Origin: Tepidiforma thermophila
GTDB lineage: Bacteria > Chloroflexota > Dehalococcoidia > Tepidiformales > Tepidiformaceae
NCBI RefSeq assembly: GCF_002563855.1
Contig: NZ_PDJQ01000001.1
Span: forward strand, 62,001 to 126,000
DNA length: 64,000 bases
Reading direction: 5' to 3'
This document shows positions 42,888 to 51,722 of this stretch, in pieces. The translations under genes were made by a program, and so were the position numbers. The notes below the pieces were generated by a model. That model had not been told where the DNA came from. It made no database searches and saw only the letters and a program-made list of their open reading frames with translations. The number at the start of each line of letters is the position of its first letter. Position 1 is the stretch's first letter.

Positions 42888-43691
42888 TCAGCGGCCGTGG
42901 AAGACGGGTTCGCGCTTTTCGACGAAGGCGCGGGCGGCGTTCCGGTGGTCTTCGGTTTGGCCGCTGGCGACCATGTTTTCGGCCTCGCGGGTGAGGGTAT
43001 CGGCGAAGGTGTTGGTCTCGCCGTAGACGAAGTTGTCCTTCATGCGGGCGTAGGCAAGGGTGGGGCCGCTGGCGAGCCGCTTTGCGAGGGCCATGGTCTC
43101 GGCCCAGAACTGGTCGTGGGGGACGACGCGGGAGACGATGCCGAGCTCGAGGGCGCGGGCGGCATCGATGACGTCGGAGAGGAAGTAAAGCTCGCGGGCG
43201 CGCATGGGGCCCACGAGGCGCTGGAGGAGCCAGGTGCCGCCGAAGTCGCCGCTGAAGCCGACTTTGGCGAAGGCGGTGGTGAAGCGCGCCTGGTCGCTGG
43301 CGATGCGGAGGTCGGCGGCGAGGGCGACGCTGAGGCCCGCGCCGGCAGCGACGCCGTTGACCGCGGCGATGGTGGGCTTGGGCATCTCGTGGAGGAGGCG
43401 GGAGACCTCTTCCTGCTGGCGGAGGACATCGACGCGGGAGACGAGGCCACCGCCGCCGGAGGCAGCGGCTTCGTTGGCGGCAGCCATGGCTTTGACATCG
43501 CCGCCGGCGCAGAAGGCGCGCCCGGCGCCGGTGATCACCACGCAGCGGATGGCGGGGTCGGCGGCGGCCTTCGCGGCGACGTCGGCGAGGGTATCGAGCA
43601 TCTCAGGGGTCATGGCGTTGAGGGATTCGGGGCGGTTCATGGTGATGACCATGACGGCATCTTCGACCGAGGTGAGGACAACGTCAGACAT
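42888..43691 (-). CDS. Enoyl-CoA hydratase/isomerase family protein (PaaG-like)
   Basis: 267 residues from ATG 43691. Crotonase fold: MNRPESLNAMTPEMLDTLAD, GAGRAFCAGGDVKAMA, AAVNGVAAGAGLSVALAADL. The first hydratase Glu position is Ser (GAGLSVAL) and the second lies in TAFAKVGFSGDFGG, where Asp is kept as in the isomerase PaaG. Isomerisation is therefore more likely than hydration. It lies between an MFS gene and an F420-type oxidoreductase on the same strand. Confidence 0.9.
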   Translation of the reverse strand: MSDVVLTSVEDAVMVITMNRPESLNAMTPEMLDTLADVAAKAAADPAIRCVVITGAGRAFCAGGDVKAMAAANEAAASGGGGLVSRVDVLRQQEEVSRLLHEMPKPTIAAVNGVAAGAGLSVALAADLRIASDQARFTTAFAKVGFSGDFGGTWLLQRLVGPMRARELYFLSDVIDAARALELGIVSRVVPHDQFWAETMALAKRLASGPTLAYARMKDNFVYGETNTFADTLTREAENMVASGQTEDHRNAARAFVEKREPVFHGR

Positions 43692-43753
43692 GCGGCAGGT
43701 CCTTTCGCGCAGGTTTATCGGATTGTAGGGGGCTGCCCGGGAGAGGCGGGAGG

Positions 43754-44698
43754 TTACTCGGCGGCGAGTTCTCCGAGGGCGGCGAGGGTGCGGGGCAGGG
43801 CCTCGCGGTCGCCGGGCGGCAGGATGGGCATGGCGAGGATTTCGCCGGCGCCGAAGGCTGGGGCTTCGCGGAGGCGGGCCTTGACGGCTTCGGCGGTGCC
43901 GTGGACGACGAGGGCATCGATCATCCGGTCGGAGAGCTGACCCTCGAGGGCCTCGGGGAAGCCGGCATCGGCGAACATCTGCTGGTAGAAGGGAACGCGG
44001 GGGTAGATGCCGATCTGGCGGCGGGCACCTTCGCGGACAGCCTCGGCGTCTTCGGAGACGACGACAGGGATGTGGGCGACGAGGGGCGGCGGGGTGCGCC
44101 CGGCTTTTTCGGCGCCCTGGCGGATGGCGGGGATGGCGACGTCGCGGAGGTAGGGGAGGGGGCAGACCCAGGAGATAGCGCCATCGGCGAGTTCGCCGCA
44201 GAGGCGGAAGCCGTTGGCGCGGAGGGCGGAGGCCATGACGGTGACGCCGGTCGGCCCGCCGATGGAGCCGCGGGCGATGAGGCGCTTGCCTTCGAAGGCG
44301 ACGGAGCCGGTGCCGAGGATGGCTTTGAGGATGGTGAGGTATTCGCGGAGGTGTTCGAGGGGGCGCTCGAAGGGGATGCCCCAGGTGCCTTCGATGACGG
44401 GCTTGTGGCTGGGGCCGACGCCGAGGCGGAGACGGCCAGGTGCGAGGGTATCGACGGCGGCAGCGCCCTGGGCCATGGCGAGGGGATGGCGGGGGAAGGT
44501 AGGGACGATGCTGGTGCCGAACTTGATGCGCGAGGTGCGCATGGCGGCGGCGCCGAAGACGGCGAAGGGGTCGGGGGCGAGGCCGCCGACGGTGAGCCAT
44601 GCGCATTCGATGCCGGCCTGTTCGGCGGCGACGATGCCGTCGACAAGTTCGGGGGCGGTGCGGGCAACGATATGGACACCGACGGTTATGCCGTGCAT
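43754..44698 (-). CDS. LLM class F420-dependent oxidoreductase
   Basis: 314 residues with a luciferase-like barrel: AEQAGIECAWLTVGGLAPDP, RIKFGTSIVPTFPRHPLAMA, LAPGRLRLGVGPSHKPVIEG and RPLEHLREYLTILKAIL. The RLGVGPSH and HPLA segments match F420-dependent members of the family. It would transfer hydride with coenzyme F420H2 to an unknown substrate. A ribosome-binding site is weak. Neighbours are a crotonase and an MFS carrier. Confidence 0.9.
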   Translation of the reverse strand: MHGITVGVHIVARTAPELVDGIVAAEQAGIECAWLTVGGLAPDPFAVFGAAAMRTSRIKFGTSIVPTFPRHPLAMAQGAAAVDTLAPGRLRLGVGPSHKPVIEGTWGIPFERPLEHLREYLTILKAILGTGSVAFEGKRLIARGSIGGPTGVTVMASALRANGFRLCGELADGAISWVCPLPYLRDVAIPAIRQGAEKAGRTPPPLVAHIPVVVSEDAEAVREGARRQIGIYPRVPFYQQMFADAGFPEALEGQLSDRMIDALVVHGTAEAVKARLREAPAFGAGEILAMPILPPGDREALPRTLAALGELAAE

Positions 44699-44774
44699 GG
44701 GCAGGGGCCTCCGGAGACTGCGGGTGTGGTGAGCCGAACTCTACCGGCCGCGAGGCTGCGGCGGAAGGCCGGCT

Positions 44775-46091
44775 TCAGGCCCGGGCGGGGGCCCGGCGGC
44801 GCCCGGCGAAGACCTCGGGCTCGCGGACGAGCATGGCTGCGGCGAGGGCAGCGAGGACGAGGATGACGCCGATGACGATGTAGACGGCGCCGATGCCGCC
44901 GACGCCGGAAGTGAAGCCGCCGCCGAGGGGGCCGAGGAGGAGCGCCATGGACTGCATGCTGGCGGCGAGACCGAAGGCGCTGCCCTGCTTGCCATCGGGG
45001 GTGCCGGCGGCGATGAGGGCGTTTGTGCCGGGGACCATGGCGCCCTGGAAGAGGCCGACCGCGCCGAAGAGGAGCAGGAAGGCGGTAAGGCCCTGGGCGA
45101 GGGCCACGAGCGGGTAGAGGAGGCCGGTGATGAGTGCGGCGGCGACAACGGTGTTGCGGTAGCCGAAGCGCTCGCCGAGGGGCGCGACGGAGAGGGCGGC
45201 GATGGTGGAGGTGAGCCCGATGACGGCGAAGACGATGCCGGTTGCGGCCTCTTTGCGGAGGTCCCAGGCGGCGCCGGGGAGTTCGAGGTGGACGCGCCCC
45301 TCGCCGGGGGCAGCAGCGGCGAACTTATCGATGCTGAGCGGCATCACGGGGCGGACGAAGGTGGTGGAGAGCCAGAGGACGAAGAGGAAGAGGAGGACGA
45401 GGACGACCTGGCGCTCGCCGATGACCACGCGGAGGTTTTCGAGGAGGGAGCCCTCGCTGCGGCGGGCGGCGGGACCGGGCTCGCTGCCGGCGACGGGGGT
45501 TTCGCTGACGAAGAAGAAGACGAGGATTGCGGCGATGCCGTAAAGGGCCGCGCAGAAGATGAAGGATTCGCGGATGCCGAGGCTGGAGGCGACGATGCCG
45601 CCGAGGACGGGGCCGAGCATGTTGGCGGCGAACTGCCCCGTCTGGAGGGTGCCGAGGGCGCGCCCGACCTGTTCTTTGGGGGTGGTGGCGGCGACGAGGG
45701 CAGCGGCGGCGCCCATGGTGCCGGCGAAGGCGCCCATGAGGAAGCGGAGGATGATGAGCTGCCAGACCGCCTGGGCGATGCCCATGATGCCGATGAGGAG
45801 GCCGGCGCCGACCAGGGCGCGGAGGAACATCGGTTTGCGGCCGAAGCGGTCGGCGAGGGAGCCCCAGAGCGGCGCGGTGAGCGTGAGCGAGAGCCCGGTG
45901 GCGCTGGCGGTGATGCCGGTGTAGAAGGCGACGCGGGATTCGTCGGTGACGCCGAGGTCCTGGATGAAGAAGGGGATGAATGGGAAGACGAAGTTGGCGC
46001 CCATGAGCCCGACGAAGACGCCGATCCAGATGAAGACGAGATTGCGGCGCCAGCCGGGCGCGGCGTGGGCGGCCGGGCGGGCCCCGGCCAT
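44775..46091 (-). CDS. MFS transporter (multidrug-type)
   Basis: 438 residues, twelve helices. The loop GSLADRFGRKPMFLRAL is the MFS signature after helix 2; FLMGAFAGTMGAAAALVAAT and LGTLQTGQFAANMLGPVLGG match drug efflux carriers of the DHA1 group. The second half has PLGERFGYRNTVVAAALITG. The substrate is unknown. It stands upstream of and divergent from isocitrate dehydrogenase. Confidence 0.92.
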   Translation of the reverse strand: MAGARPAAHAAPGWRRNLVFIWIGVFVGLMGANFVFPFIPFFIQDLGVTDESRVAFYTGITASATGLSLTLTAPLWGSLADRFGRKPMFLRALVGAGLLIGIMGIAQAVWQLIILRFLMGAFAGTMGAAAALVAATTPKEQVGRALGTLQTGQFAANMLGPVLGGIVASSLGIRESFIFCAALYGIAAILVFFFVSETPVAGSEPGPAARRSEGSLLENLRVVIGERQVVLVLLFLFVLWLSTTFVRPVMPLSIDKFAAAAPGEGRVHLELPGAAWDLRKEAATGIVFAVIGLTSTIAALSVAPLGERFGYRNTVVAAALITGLLYPLVALAQGLTAFLLLFGAVGLFQGAMVPGTNALIAAGTPDGKQGSAFGLAASMQSMALLLGPLGGGFTSGVGGIGAVYIVIGVILVLAALAAAMLVREPEVFAGRRRAPARA

Positions 46092-46215
46092 CAGGGGCGG
46101 CCGCCGGGGAGCGGAGTTTGGGTGAGGGGAGCCACAGGGCGAAACCGGATGGTTAGGGTGGCGTTCATGATGCCACCGGGGGACAGTTACGTCACCAGAC
46201 AGACGACCGTCAACT

Positions 46216-46239
46216 CACGACTCAAACGTCGTGTATCAT
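46216..46239 (+). promoter_or_regulatory. Inverted repeat and -10 ahead of icd
   Basis: CACGAC (46216-46221) and GTCGTG (46228-46233) form an inverted repeat with a six-base spacer, directly abutting TATCAT (46234-46239), a good -10 hexamer about 30 bases before icd. A repressor or activator bound here would touch the promoter. Confidence 0.45.
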
Positions 46240-46268
46240 GGGCAGAGTTTACCGCTGGAGGTGCCTGG

Positions 46269-47705
46269 ATGGCGAAAATTCCGATTACGGTTGCGCGGGG
46301 TGACGGGATCGGCCCGGAGATTATGGATGCGACGCTGCGCATCCTGGAGGCTGCGGGGGCGGAGCTGGAGATCGAGGAGATCGAGATTGGCGAACAGGCG
46401 TACCTGAAGGGGTACAGCGCCGGTATTGCGCCGGAGGCGTGGGAATCGCTGCGGCGGACGAAGGTGTTCCTGAAGGCGCCGATCACGACGCCGCAGGGCG
46501 GGGGCTTCAAGAGCCTCAACGTGACGGTGCGGAAGACGCTGGGCCTGTATGCGAACGTGCGGCCCTGCACAGCCTATGCGCCGTTTGTCGAGACGAAGCA
46601 CCCGGGGATGGACGTCGTCATCATCCGCGAGAACGAAGAGGACCTCTACGCGGGGATTGAGCATCGGCAGACCGACCAGGTGTACCAGTGCCTGAAGCTG
46701 ATTACGCGGCCGGGCACAGAGAAGATCGTGCGGTACGCGTTCGAATACGCGCGGATGAACGGGCGGAAGAAGGTCACCTGCTTCACGAAAGATAACATCA
46801 TGAAGATGACCGACGGCCTCTTCCACAAGGTGTTCGAGGAGGTCGCGGCGGAGTACCCGGGCATCGAGGCGGAGCACTGGATTGTCGACATCGGGGCCGC
46901 GAAGCTGGCGGACACGCCGGAGGCGTTCGATGTGGTGGTGCTGCCGAACCTGTACGGCGACATCCTGAGCGACGTGGCGGCACAGATTGCGGGGTCGGTG
47001 GGCCTGGCGGGCTCGGCGAACATCGGCGAGCACGGTGCGATGTTCGAGGCGATTCACGGTTCGGCGCCGCGGCGGGCCGGGCAGGACCTCGCGAATCCGT
47101 CGGGCCTGCTGCTGGGCGCGGTGATGATGCTGGTGCACATCGGGCAATCGGATGTAGCGACGCGGGTGCACAACGCGTGGCTGCGGACGATCGAGGACGG
47201 CATCCACACGTACGACATCTACGACCCGGGCGTGAGCAAGGAGAAGGTGGGTACGCGGGCCTTCGCCGATGCGGTGATTGCGCGGCTGGGGCAGGAGCCG
47301 CAGCACCTGAAGCCGGTGCGGTACACGGCGGAGGGGCGGTTCACGCCGCCGCCGCTGAAGCCGCAGCCGCGGGCGAAGAAGGAGACGATCGGGGTGGATG
47401 TCTTCGTGCACGACCCGGAGACGACGCCGGACGGGCTGGCGGCGCGGCTCCAGGCGCTGGAGGGCGACGGGCTGCACCTGGCGATGATCACGAACCGCGG
47501 GGTGAAGGTCTGGCCCGAGGGGCTCCCGGAGACGTTCTGCACGGACCACTGGCGGTGCCGGTTCAAGGCGGACGGGCCGATCAGCCACACGGCGATTGTG
47601 GGACTGCTGGGGCGGCTGGCGGGAGCCGGCATCGACTTCATCAAGACCGAGCACCTGTGCACCTTCGACGGCGAGGAGGCCTTCTCGAAGGGGCAGGGGG
47701 AGTGA
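46269..47705 (+). CDS. icd: Isocitrate dehydrogenase (Thermus-type, long C-terminal domain)
   Basis: 478 residues from ATG 46269 (GGAGGT upstream). TCA-cycle decarboxylation of isocitrate to 2-oxoglutarate. VARGDGIGPEIMDATLRIL opens the chain; substrate binding is in FKSLNVTVRKTLGLYANVRP; the metal Asp residues are in VVVLPNLYGDILSDVAAQIA; the cofactor site is FEAIHGSAPRRAGQDLANPS. Residues 340-478 form an added domain (IGVDVFVHDPETTPDGLAAR) like that of Thermus thermophilus isocitrate dehydrogenase. NADP or NAD preference is not decided. Confidence 0.95.
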   Translation: MAKIPITVARGDGIGPEIMDATLRILEAAGAELEIEEIEIGEQAYLKGYSAGIAPEAWESLRRTKVFLKAPITTPQGGGFKSLNVTVRKTLGLYANVRPCTAYAPFVETKHPGMDVVIIRENEEDLYAGIEHRQTDQVYQCLKLITRPGTEKIVRYAFEYARMNGRKKVTCFTKDNIMKMTDGLFHKVFEEVAAEYPGIEAEHWIVDIGAAKLADTPEAFDVVVLPNLYGDILSDVAAQIAGSVGLAGSANIGEHGAMFEAIHGSAPRRAGQDLANPSGLLLGAVMMLVHIGQSDVATRVHNAWLRTIEDGIHTYDIYDPGVSKEKVGTRAFADAVIARLGQEPQHLKPVRYTAEGRFTPPPLKPQPRAKKETIGVDVFVHDPETTPDGLAARLQALEGDGLHLAMITNRGVKVWPEGLPETFCTDHWRCRFKADGPISHTAIVGLLGRLAGAGIDFIKTEHLCTFDGEEAFSKGQGE

Positions 47706-47711
47706 CGGGCG

Positions 47712-47900
47712 ATGGCGTACCGGGTGCTCATGGCGACGCGGCGGGGCTGGGAGGAGGTGTGGTGCACCTGCCCGGCTGCGCGGGCGTGTTTCGCCGACCC
47801 GGCTGAGGCGGCGCGGGCCGCGGAGCTCCACCGCCGGAGCTGCCGGCTCCTCGGCTCGGCGCTCGCATACCGGGTGGCCGCAACGGAATTGCACGACTGA
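47712..47900 (+). CDS. Small hypothetical protein after icd
   Basis: 62 residues, starting six bases after the icd stop (ATG 47712). MAYRVLMATRRGWEEVWCTC opens a small domain with five cysteines (CTCP, ACF, SCRLL). No family recognised. The tight spacing suggests co-expression with icd. Confidence 0.55.
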   Translation: MAYRVLMATRRGWEEVWCTCPAARACFADPAEAARAAELHRRSCRLLGSALAYRVAATELHD

Positions 47901-47935
47901 GGGCTCCAGCGGGCAGGCAGCCGCGGCGCGGGCCG

Positions 47936-47941
47936 TAGAAT
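47936..47941 (+). promoter_or_regulatory. -10 hexamer TAGAAT, leaderless promoter of the DinB gene
   Basis: TAGAAT ends six bases before ATG 47948, with no ribosome-binding site. Confidence 0.5.
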
Positions 47942-47947
47942 GGTGCG

Positions 47948-48439
47948 ATGGCGCGGCTGCCCGCTGACCTGGAGGATGTCCTGGCGCGCTACGTGCGCGG
48001 CCCGGCCCTGGTGCGCGAGGCGGTGAACGGCGCCGGGCCGGGCGTCATCTCCCGGGCGGGGAGCGGCGGCTGGAGCGTGCGGGATGTGCTGGTGCACCTC
48101 GCGGATGCGGAGCTGGTCCGGGCGAGCCGGCTGCGGTTCATGCTCGCTGAGGAGGAGCCGCCGGCGCTCCCGGGGTTCGACGAAGGGCGATGGAAACGGC
48201 GGCTCCAGTACCTTTGGCGCAGCCCGGAAGCGGCGCTCGCGCTGTACGACGCCCTCGTGTATTCGAATGCGGAGCTGCTGCGGCAGTTCCCGGCGGAGGC
48301 GTTCGGGCGCGACGGGCTGGTCGATGGGGAGCGGGTGACGGTGGCGGAGCTCCTGCAGCGGGGTGCAGCGCACAGCGAGGAGCATGCGGACCAGATCCGT
48401 GCGCTGCGGGCGGAGCTGGGCGACCGGCCTGGCCGCTAG
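47948..48439 (+). CDS. DinB-like metalloenzyme family protein
   Basis: 163 residues in a four-helix DinB/YfiT bundle: WSVRDVLVHLADAELVRASR with the first His ligand, FDEGRWKRRLQYLWRSPEAA, and the C-terminal RGAAHSEEHADQIRALRAEL with the other two His ligands. DinB proteins bind a divalent metal and include thiol transferases and mycothiol-dependent enzymes; the substrate is open. The end overlaps the convergent hypothetical gene by four bases. Confidence 0.9.
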   Translation: MARLPADLEDVLARYVRGPALVREAVNGAGPGVISRAGSGGWSVRDVLVHLADAELVRASRLRFMLAEEEPPALPGFDEGRWKRRLQYLWRSPEAALALYDALVYSNAELLRQFPAEAFGRDGLVDGERVTVAELLQRGAAHSEEHADQIRALRAELGDRPGR

Positions 48440-48774
48440 GGCTCAGCCCGGAGGAGTTCGAGCAGGCGGTCGATGGCCCGCAGGCCGAAGCCGGCGACGA
48501 TGCCGCGGCAGGCGGCTGCGATAGGGTCGGGCGTTTCGCCGTCCCACGGGGTTGTCGCCACGGCGATGACGGGCCTGGGGTGGGCGCGGATGACGTCGGC
48601 GATCCGTTCTGCGTGGCTGGCCGGGATGCCATCGCGGACGAGGATGGCCGGCAGCGGGCAGCTGGCGAGGATGCCCGGGACATCGAGCGGGGAGGAGTAG
48701 CGGTGCACATCGGCGCCGGGCCAGGTGAGGCCGGGTGCGCAGGCCGCCGGGAGGAGGACAAGGACGGGCTCCAT
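48436..48774 (-). CDS. Hypothetical protein
   Basis: 112 residues from ATG 48774, preceded by TACACT six bases upstream. The pattern VLVLLPAACAPGLTWPGADV, LPAILVRDGIPASHAERIAD and RPVIAVATTPWDG alternates beta strands and helices like a small Rossmann or receiver-like domain. No signature residues. The leaderless promoter and GC3 pattern support a real gene. It converges on the DinB gene. Confidence 0.65.
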   Translation of the reverse strand: MEPVLVLLPAACAPGLTWPGADVHRYSSPLDVPGILASCPLPAILVRDGIPASHAERIADVIRAHPRPVIAVATTPWDGETPDPIAAACRGIVAGFGLRAIDRLLELLRAEP

Positions 48775-48780
48775 GGGGCC

Positions 48781-48786
48781 AGTGTA
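48781..48786 (-). promoter_or_regulatory. -10 hexamer TACACT, leaderless promoter
   Basis: TACACT on the minus strand ends six bases before ATG 48774. Confidence 0.5.
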
Positions 48787-48832
48787 CGCGACCGGGGTGG
48801 ACGGCGGCCGCGCGGCACGGCAGGATGCGCGC

Positions 48833-49246
48833 ATGGCGAAGGAGTCCCGGCCGCCGATGGGCTTCCAGCTGCTCGTTGGGTTCGACATGACGGAGCGGGG
48901 CGAAGGGTTCAGCCGGTGCGAGCTGGAGGTGGAGGAGAAACACCTGAACCCGCACGGCGTGGTGCACGGGGGTGTGGTGTACACGCTGGCCGATACGGGG
49001 ATGGGGGCCGCGGTCTACAGCGTCCTTGAGCCGCACGAATCGTGCGCGACCATCGAGCTGAAGGTGGTGTACATCGCGCCGGTGCGTGCGGGGCGGCTGG
49101 TGTGCGAGTCGCGGGTGCTCCACCGCGGGCGACGGGTGATCGTGCTGGAATCCGAGGTTCGGAACGGCGACCGGCTGGCGGCGAAGGCACTGGGGACGTT
49201 CGCGGTGATCGCAAACAGCAACCAAGGAGGCGAAGATGGCCAGTGA
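48833..49246 (+). CDS. PaaI family hotdog thioesterase
   Basis: 137 residues from ATG 48833. Hotdog-fold signature NPHGVVHGGVVYTLADTGMG with the helix that carries the catalytic residues, then TIELKVVYIAPVRAG and RRVIVLESEVRNGDRLAAKA. It hydrolyses an acyl-CoA, possibly an aromatic one, and complements the acyl-CoA genes in this genome. Its end overlaps the MOSC gene start by eleven bases. Confidence 0.92.
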   Translation: MAKESRPPMGFQLLVGFDMTERGEGFSRCELEVEEKHLNPHGVVHGGVVYTLADTGMGAAVYSVLEPHESCATIELKVVYIAPVRAGRLVCESRVLHRGRRVIVLESEVRNGDRLAAKALGTFAVIANSNQGGEDGQ

Positions 49247-49730
49247 GCTGGCCGGTAAAGGCACGGTCGTTTCGTTGAATGTGTCGCAGGGCGGGGTGCC
49301 GAAGCTGCCGGTGGCGGAGGCGCAGGTGACGCGGCTGGGGATGGAGGGCGACCGGCAGGCGAACCCGAACGTGCACGGGGGGCCGGAGCGGGCGCTCTGC
49401 CTGTTTTCGGCTGACCTGATCGCGGCGCTGCAGGCGGAAGGGCACCCGATCGCGCCCGGAACGACGGGGGAGAACGTGACAATCGCCGGGCTGGACTGGG
49501 CGGAGGTGGCGCCGGGCACGCGGTGGCGGCTGGGCGGGGAGGTGGAAATTGAGATCACGCAGCCAACAACGCCATGTAAGACGATTGCGGCGTCGTTTGC
49601 GGGCGGCGACTTCAACCGGATCCACCACGCGCGGTTCCCCGGGTGGAGCCGGGTGTACGCGCGGGTGCTGCGGGAGGGCGTGGTGCGGACCGGCGACCCG
49701 GTTACCCGGGTCGAGGCGGAGCGGGGTTAG
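49236..49730 (+). CDS. MOSC domain-containing protein
   Basis: 164 residues, the whole of a stand-alone MOSC (molybdenum cofactor sulfurase C-terminal) domain: LGMEGDRQANPNVHGGPERA, TTGENVTIAGLDWAEVAPGT and the conserved cysteine in TTPCKTIAASFAGGDF. MOSC proteins bind molybdenum cofactor or deliver sulfur; moaC at 55 kb shows this genome makes the cofactor. AAGGAGG precedes ATG 49236, inside the thioesterase gene. Confidence 0.93.
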   Translation: MASELAGKGTVVSLNVSQGGVPKLPVAEAQVTRLGMEGDRQANPNVHGGPERALCLFSADLIAALQAEGHPIAPGTTGENVTIAGLDWAEVAPGTRWRLGGEVEIEITQPTTPCKTIAASFAGGDFNRIHHARFPGWSRVYARVLREGVVRTGDPVTRVEAERG

Positions 49731-50521
49731 CCGAGGAACTCCGTCACGACGCGGGTGAATTCGGGGGTATTTTCGAGCGGGACCATGTGGCCGGCTCCGG
49801 GGATCATGGCGACCTGGGCGTTGGGAATCTTGGAGCGGAAGAGCTCGGCGTAGGCGGGCGGGACGAGCCTGTCCTGGTCGCCCCAGACGATGAGGGTCGG
49901 CGCCTTGATCCGGTGGAGCCGCTTCTTCAGGCCCTTATCGGGGATGGGCCAGATGAACTTGCCGGTGGCGCTGAAGTTAGCGAGCTGGAAGTAGTAGGCC
50001 TCGGCCATCTCTTCCTCGTTGGCGGGCGGCGGGAAGAGCTTCGGGATGACGGGGTTGGAGAGGTCGCCGAAGATGACGCCGGGGATTTCGTTGGGCATGA
50101 GGATGAAGAGGTCGGTGACGGGCGCCTCGTCCATCCAGAGGCCGACGGGGCAGACGAGGACGAGCTTTTTGACCATATCGGGGCGGGCGGCGGCGAGTTC
50201 GGCAGCGAACATGCCGCCGATGGAGTGGCCGGCGAGGAAGAAGGAGGTGAGGCCGATGGCGTCGCAGAAGTCCTGGTAGTAGACGACCATGTCGTGGACG
50301 TCGTCGATGTGCTCGAGGCCGGGGGTTTCGTCCCAGCCGGGGTGGGTGGGGACGATGACGTCGTAGTGCTCGGCGAGGGCGAGCATTTCGGGGGTCATGC
50401 CTTTGCGGATGCCACCGGCGGCGTGGAGGTAGAGGAGCGGCTGACCGGTGCCCTTGCGGTAGACGGGGACCTGGAACATGCCGTTCCGGACGGAGACGAC
50501 CTGGGGCTCGGGTGAGGTCAT
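49727..50521 (-). CDS. Alpha/beta hydrolase
   Basis: 264 residues. QPLLYLHAAGGIRKGMTPEM (oxyanion region), the nucleophile elbow SFFLAGHSIGGMFAAEL, Asp in LIVWGDQDRLVPPAYAELF and His in MIPGAGHMVPLENTPEF complete the triad. Likely a hydrolase of a ring-cleavage or ester product; the substrate is unknown. Its stop overlaps the convergent MOSC gene. GGAAAGGCG lies before ATG 50521. Confidence 0.94.
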   Translation of the reverse strand: MTSPEPQVVSVRNGMFQVPVYRKGTGQPLLYLHAAGGIRKGMTPEMLALAEHYDVIVPTHPGWDETPGLEHIDDVHDMVVYYQDFCDAIGLTSFFLAGHSIGGMFAAELAAARPDMVKKLVLVCPVGLWMDEAPVTDLFILMPNEIPGVIFGDLSNPVIPKLFPPPANEEEMAEAYYFQLANFSATGKFIWPIPDKGLKKRLHRIKAPTLIVWGDQDRLVPPAYAELFRSKIPNAQVAMIPGAGHMVPLENTPEFTRVVTEFLG

Positions 50522-50627
50522 GGCATCGCCTTTCCTGGAGGTGAGCTGCTGCCTGCGGGCGCGGAGCCCGGTGGGAGGTGCGGCGGAACTGTACCCGAAC
50601 GGCGGGCAGGGTGCCAGCCGGGCAGGC

Positions 50628-51299
50628 TCAGGCAGGGCGGGTGAAGGGCGGGCCGTCGTAGCGCTCGAGGGTGGCGAAGGCTTCGACGGGCTTGCGGCGG
50701 AGGCGGGTGAGCTGCCGGGCGGGGCGCCCGAGGGTGATGATGGTGGCGACGGCGACGTGCGGGGGCAGGTGGAGGAGGGCCTGGAGGTCGGGCTCGCGGG
50801 CGATGGGCATGGTGGTCAGGGTGCCGCCGAGCCCTTCGTTGCGGGCGGCGAGGAGGATATTCCAGGCGAAGGGGTAGATGGAGGCGCCGCTGGCGATGCC
50901 GACCCGCGGGAGCTCCTGGTCGATGGAGGCGACGACGGAGAGGTCGACGCAGACCGCGAGGAGGACGGGGGCATTGCGGTAGGGCTCGGTCAGGATCGGG
51001 GGGACGGGGGTGGCCGCGATCTGCTCGGGGGTGAGTTTGGTGGGGACGACCGTGTTCCAGGGGTTTTCGCCGGCGGCGACCTGGGCTGCGTAGCGACGGG
51101 CAGCGGGGATGGCAGCTTCGGCGATGGCGGCTTTCGTTGCGGGGTCGCGGATGATGATGACGCGCCAGCCCTGGCGGTTGCCGCCGCTTGGGGCGAAGCG
51201 GGCGTTTTCGAGGATGCGGTAGAGGGTGGCGTCCTCGACGGGGTCGGCGGTGAATTCGCGCGCGGAGAAGGCGGTGCGCATGACGTCGTAGAGGTCCAT
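50628..51299 (-). CDS. Nitroreductase family FMN oxidoreductase
   Basis: 223 residues. AFSAREFTADPVEDATLYRI, LENARFAPSGGNRQGWRVII (the FMN and NAD(P)H-binding opening) and GLGGTLTTMPIAREPDLQAL match the nitroreductase family. It uses FMN to reduce nitro or quinone compounds. CACAAT lies six bases before ATG 51299, the leaderless pattern. Confidence 0.93.
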   Translation of the reverse strand: MDLYDVMRTAFSAREFTADPVEDATLYRILENARFAPSGGNRQGWRVIIIRDPATKAAIAEAAIPAARRYAAQVAAGENPWNTVVPTKLTPEQIAATPVPPILTEPYRNAPVLLAVCVDLSVVASIDQELPRVGIASGASIYPFAWNILLAARNEGLGGTLTTMPIAREPDLQALLHLPPHVAVATIITLGRPARQLTRLRRKPVEAFATLERYDGPPFTRPA

Positions 51300-51342
51300 G
51301 CGCGGATTGTGCCGCCTCGCCGGCGTGGTGTCGCGCGATGTC

Positions 51343-51633
51343 CTAGATGGACTGCGCGATCATGGGGAGGAGCGCGGTGATGAGCGCGCCAAGGTGGACC
51401 CCGCGGGCGATGGGGGTGGCGACGGCGGCCTCGGTGTTGATCTGGTAGTGGTTGCGGCGGCCGTGGCGCTCACGCTGGAGGTACCCGGCGCGTTCGAGGT
51501 CGGCGACGATGCGCTTGACGGCGCGCTCGCTGATGCCGACTTCGGCGGCGAGTTCGCGGAGGCGGATATCCGGGTTGCGGGTGATGGCGAGGAGGACGTT
51601 TGCGTGATTGGTGAAGAGAGACCACTCAGCCAT
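51343..51633 (-). CDS. Winged-helix transcriptional regulator
   Basis: 96 residues. HANVLLAITRNPDIRLRELA, then AAEVGISERAVKRIVADLER and the wing AGYLQRERHGRRNHYQI form a MarR/ArsR-like winged helix. The C-terminus is a short helix. TAGCCT lies six bases before ATG 51633 (leaderless type). Targets are unknown; the divergent or adjacent nitroreductase is one option. Confidence 0.88.
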   Translation of the reverse strand: MAEWSLFTNHANVLLAITRNPDIRLRELAAEVGISERAVKRIVADLERAGYLQRERHGRRNHYQINTEAAVATPIARGVHLGALITALLPMIAQSI

Positions 51634-51722
51634 GGCTCGAGGCTACTTCTGTGCCACTGCTTGCACCAGTGACATCTGTGACGTGAATAAAGGTTCCCTT
51701 ATCCGACGGCTGGAGGAGCCGG

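Noticed and set aside
33618-46091. Integrase, transposase or attachment site flanking the lower-GC island
   Set aside because: No recombinase gene or direct repeat was seen at either side of 35.1-38.1 kb. Transfer is suggested by composition alone.
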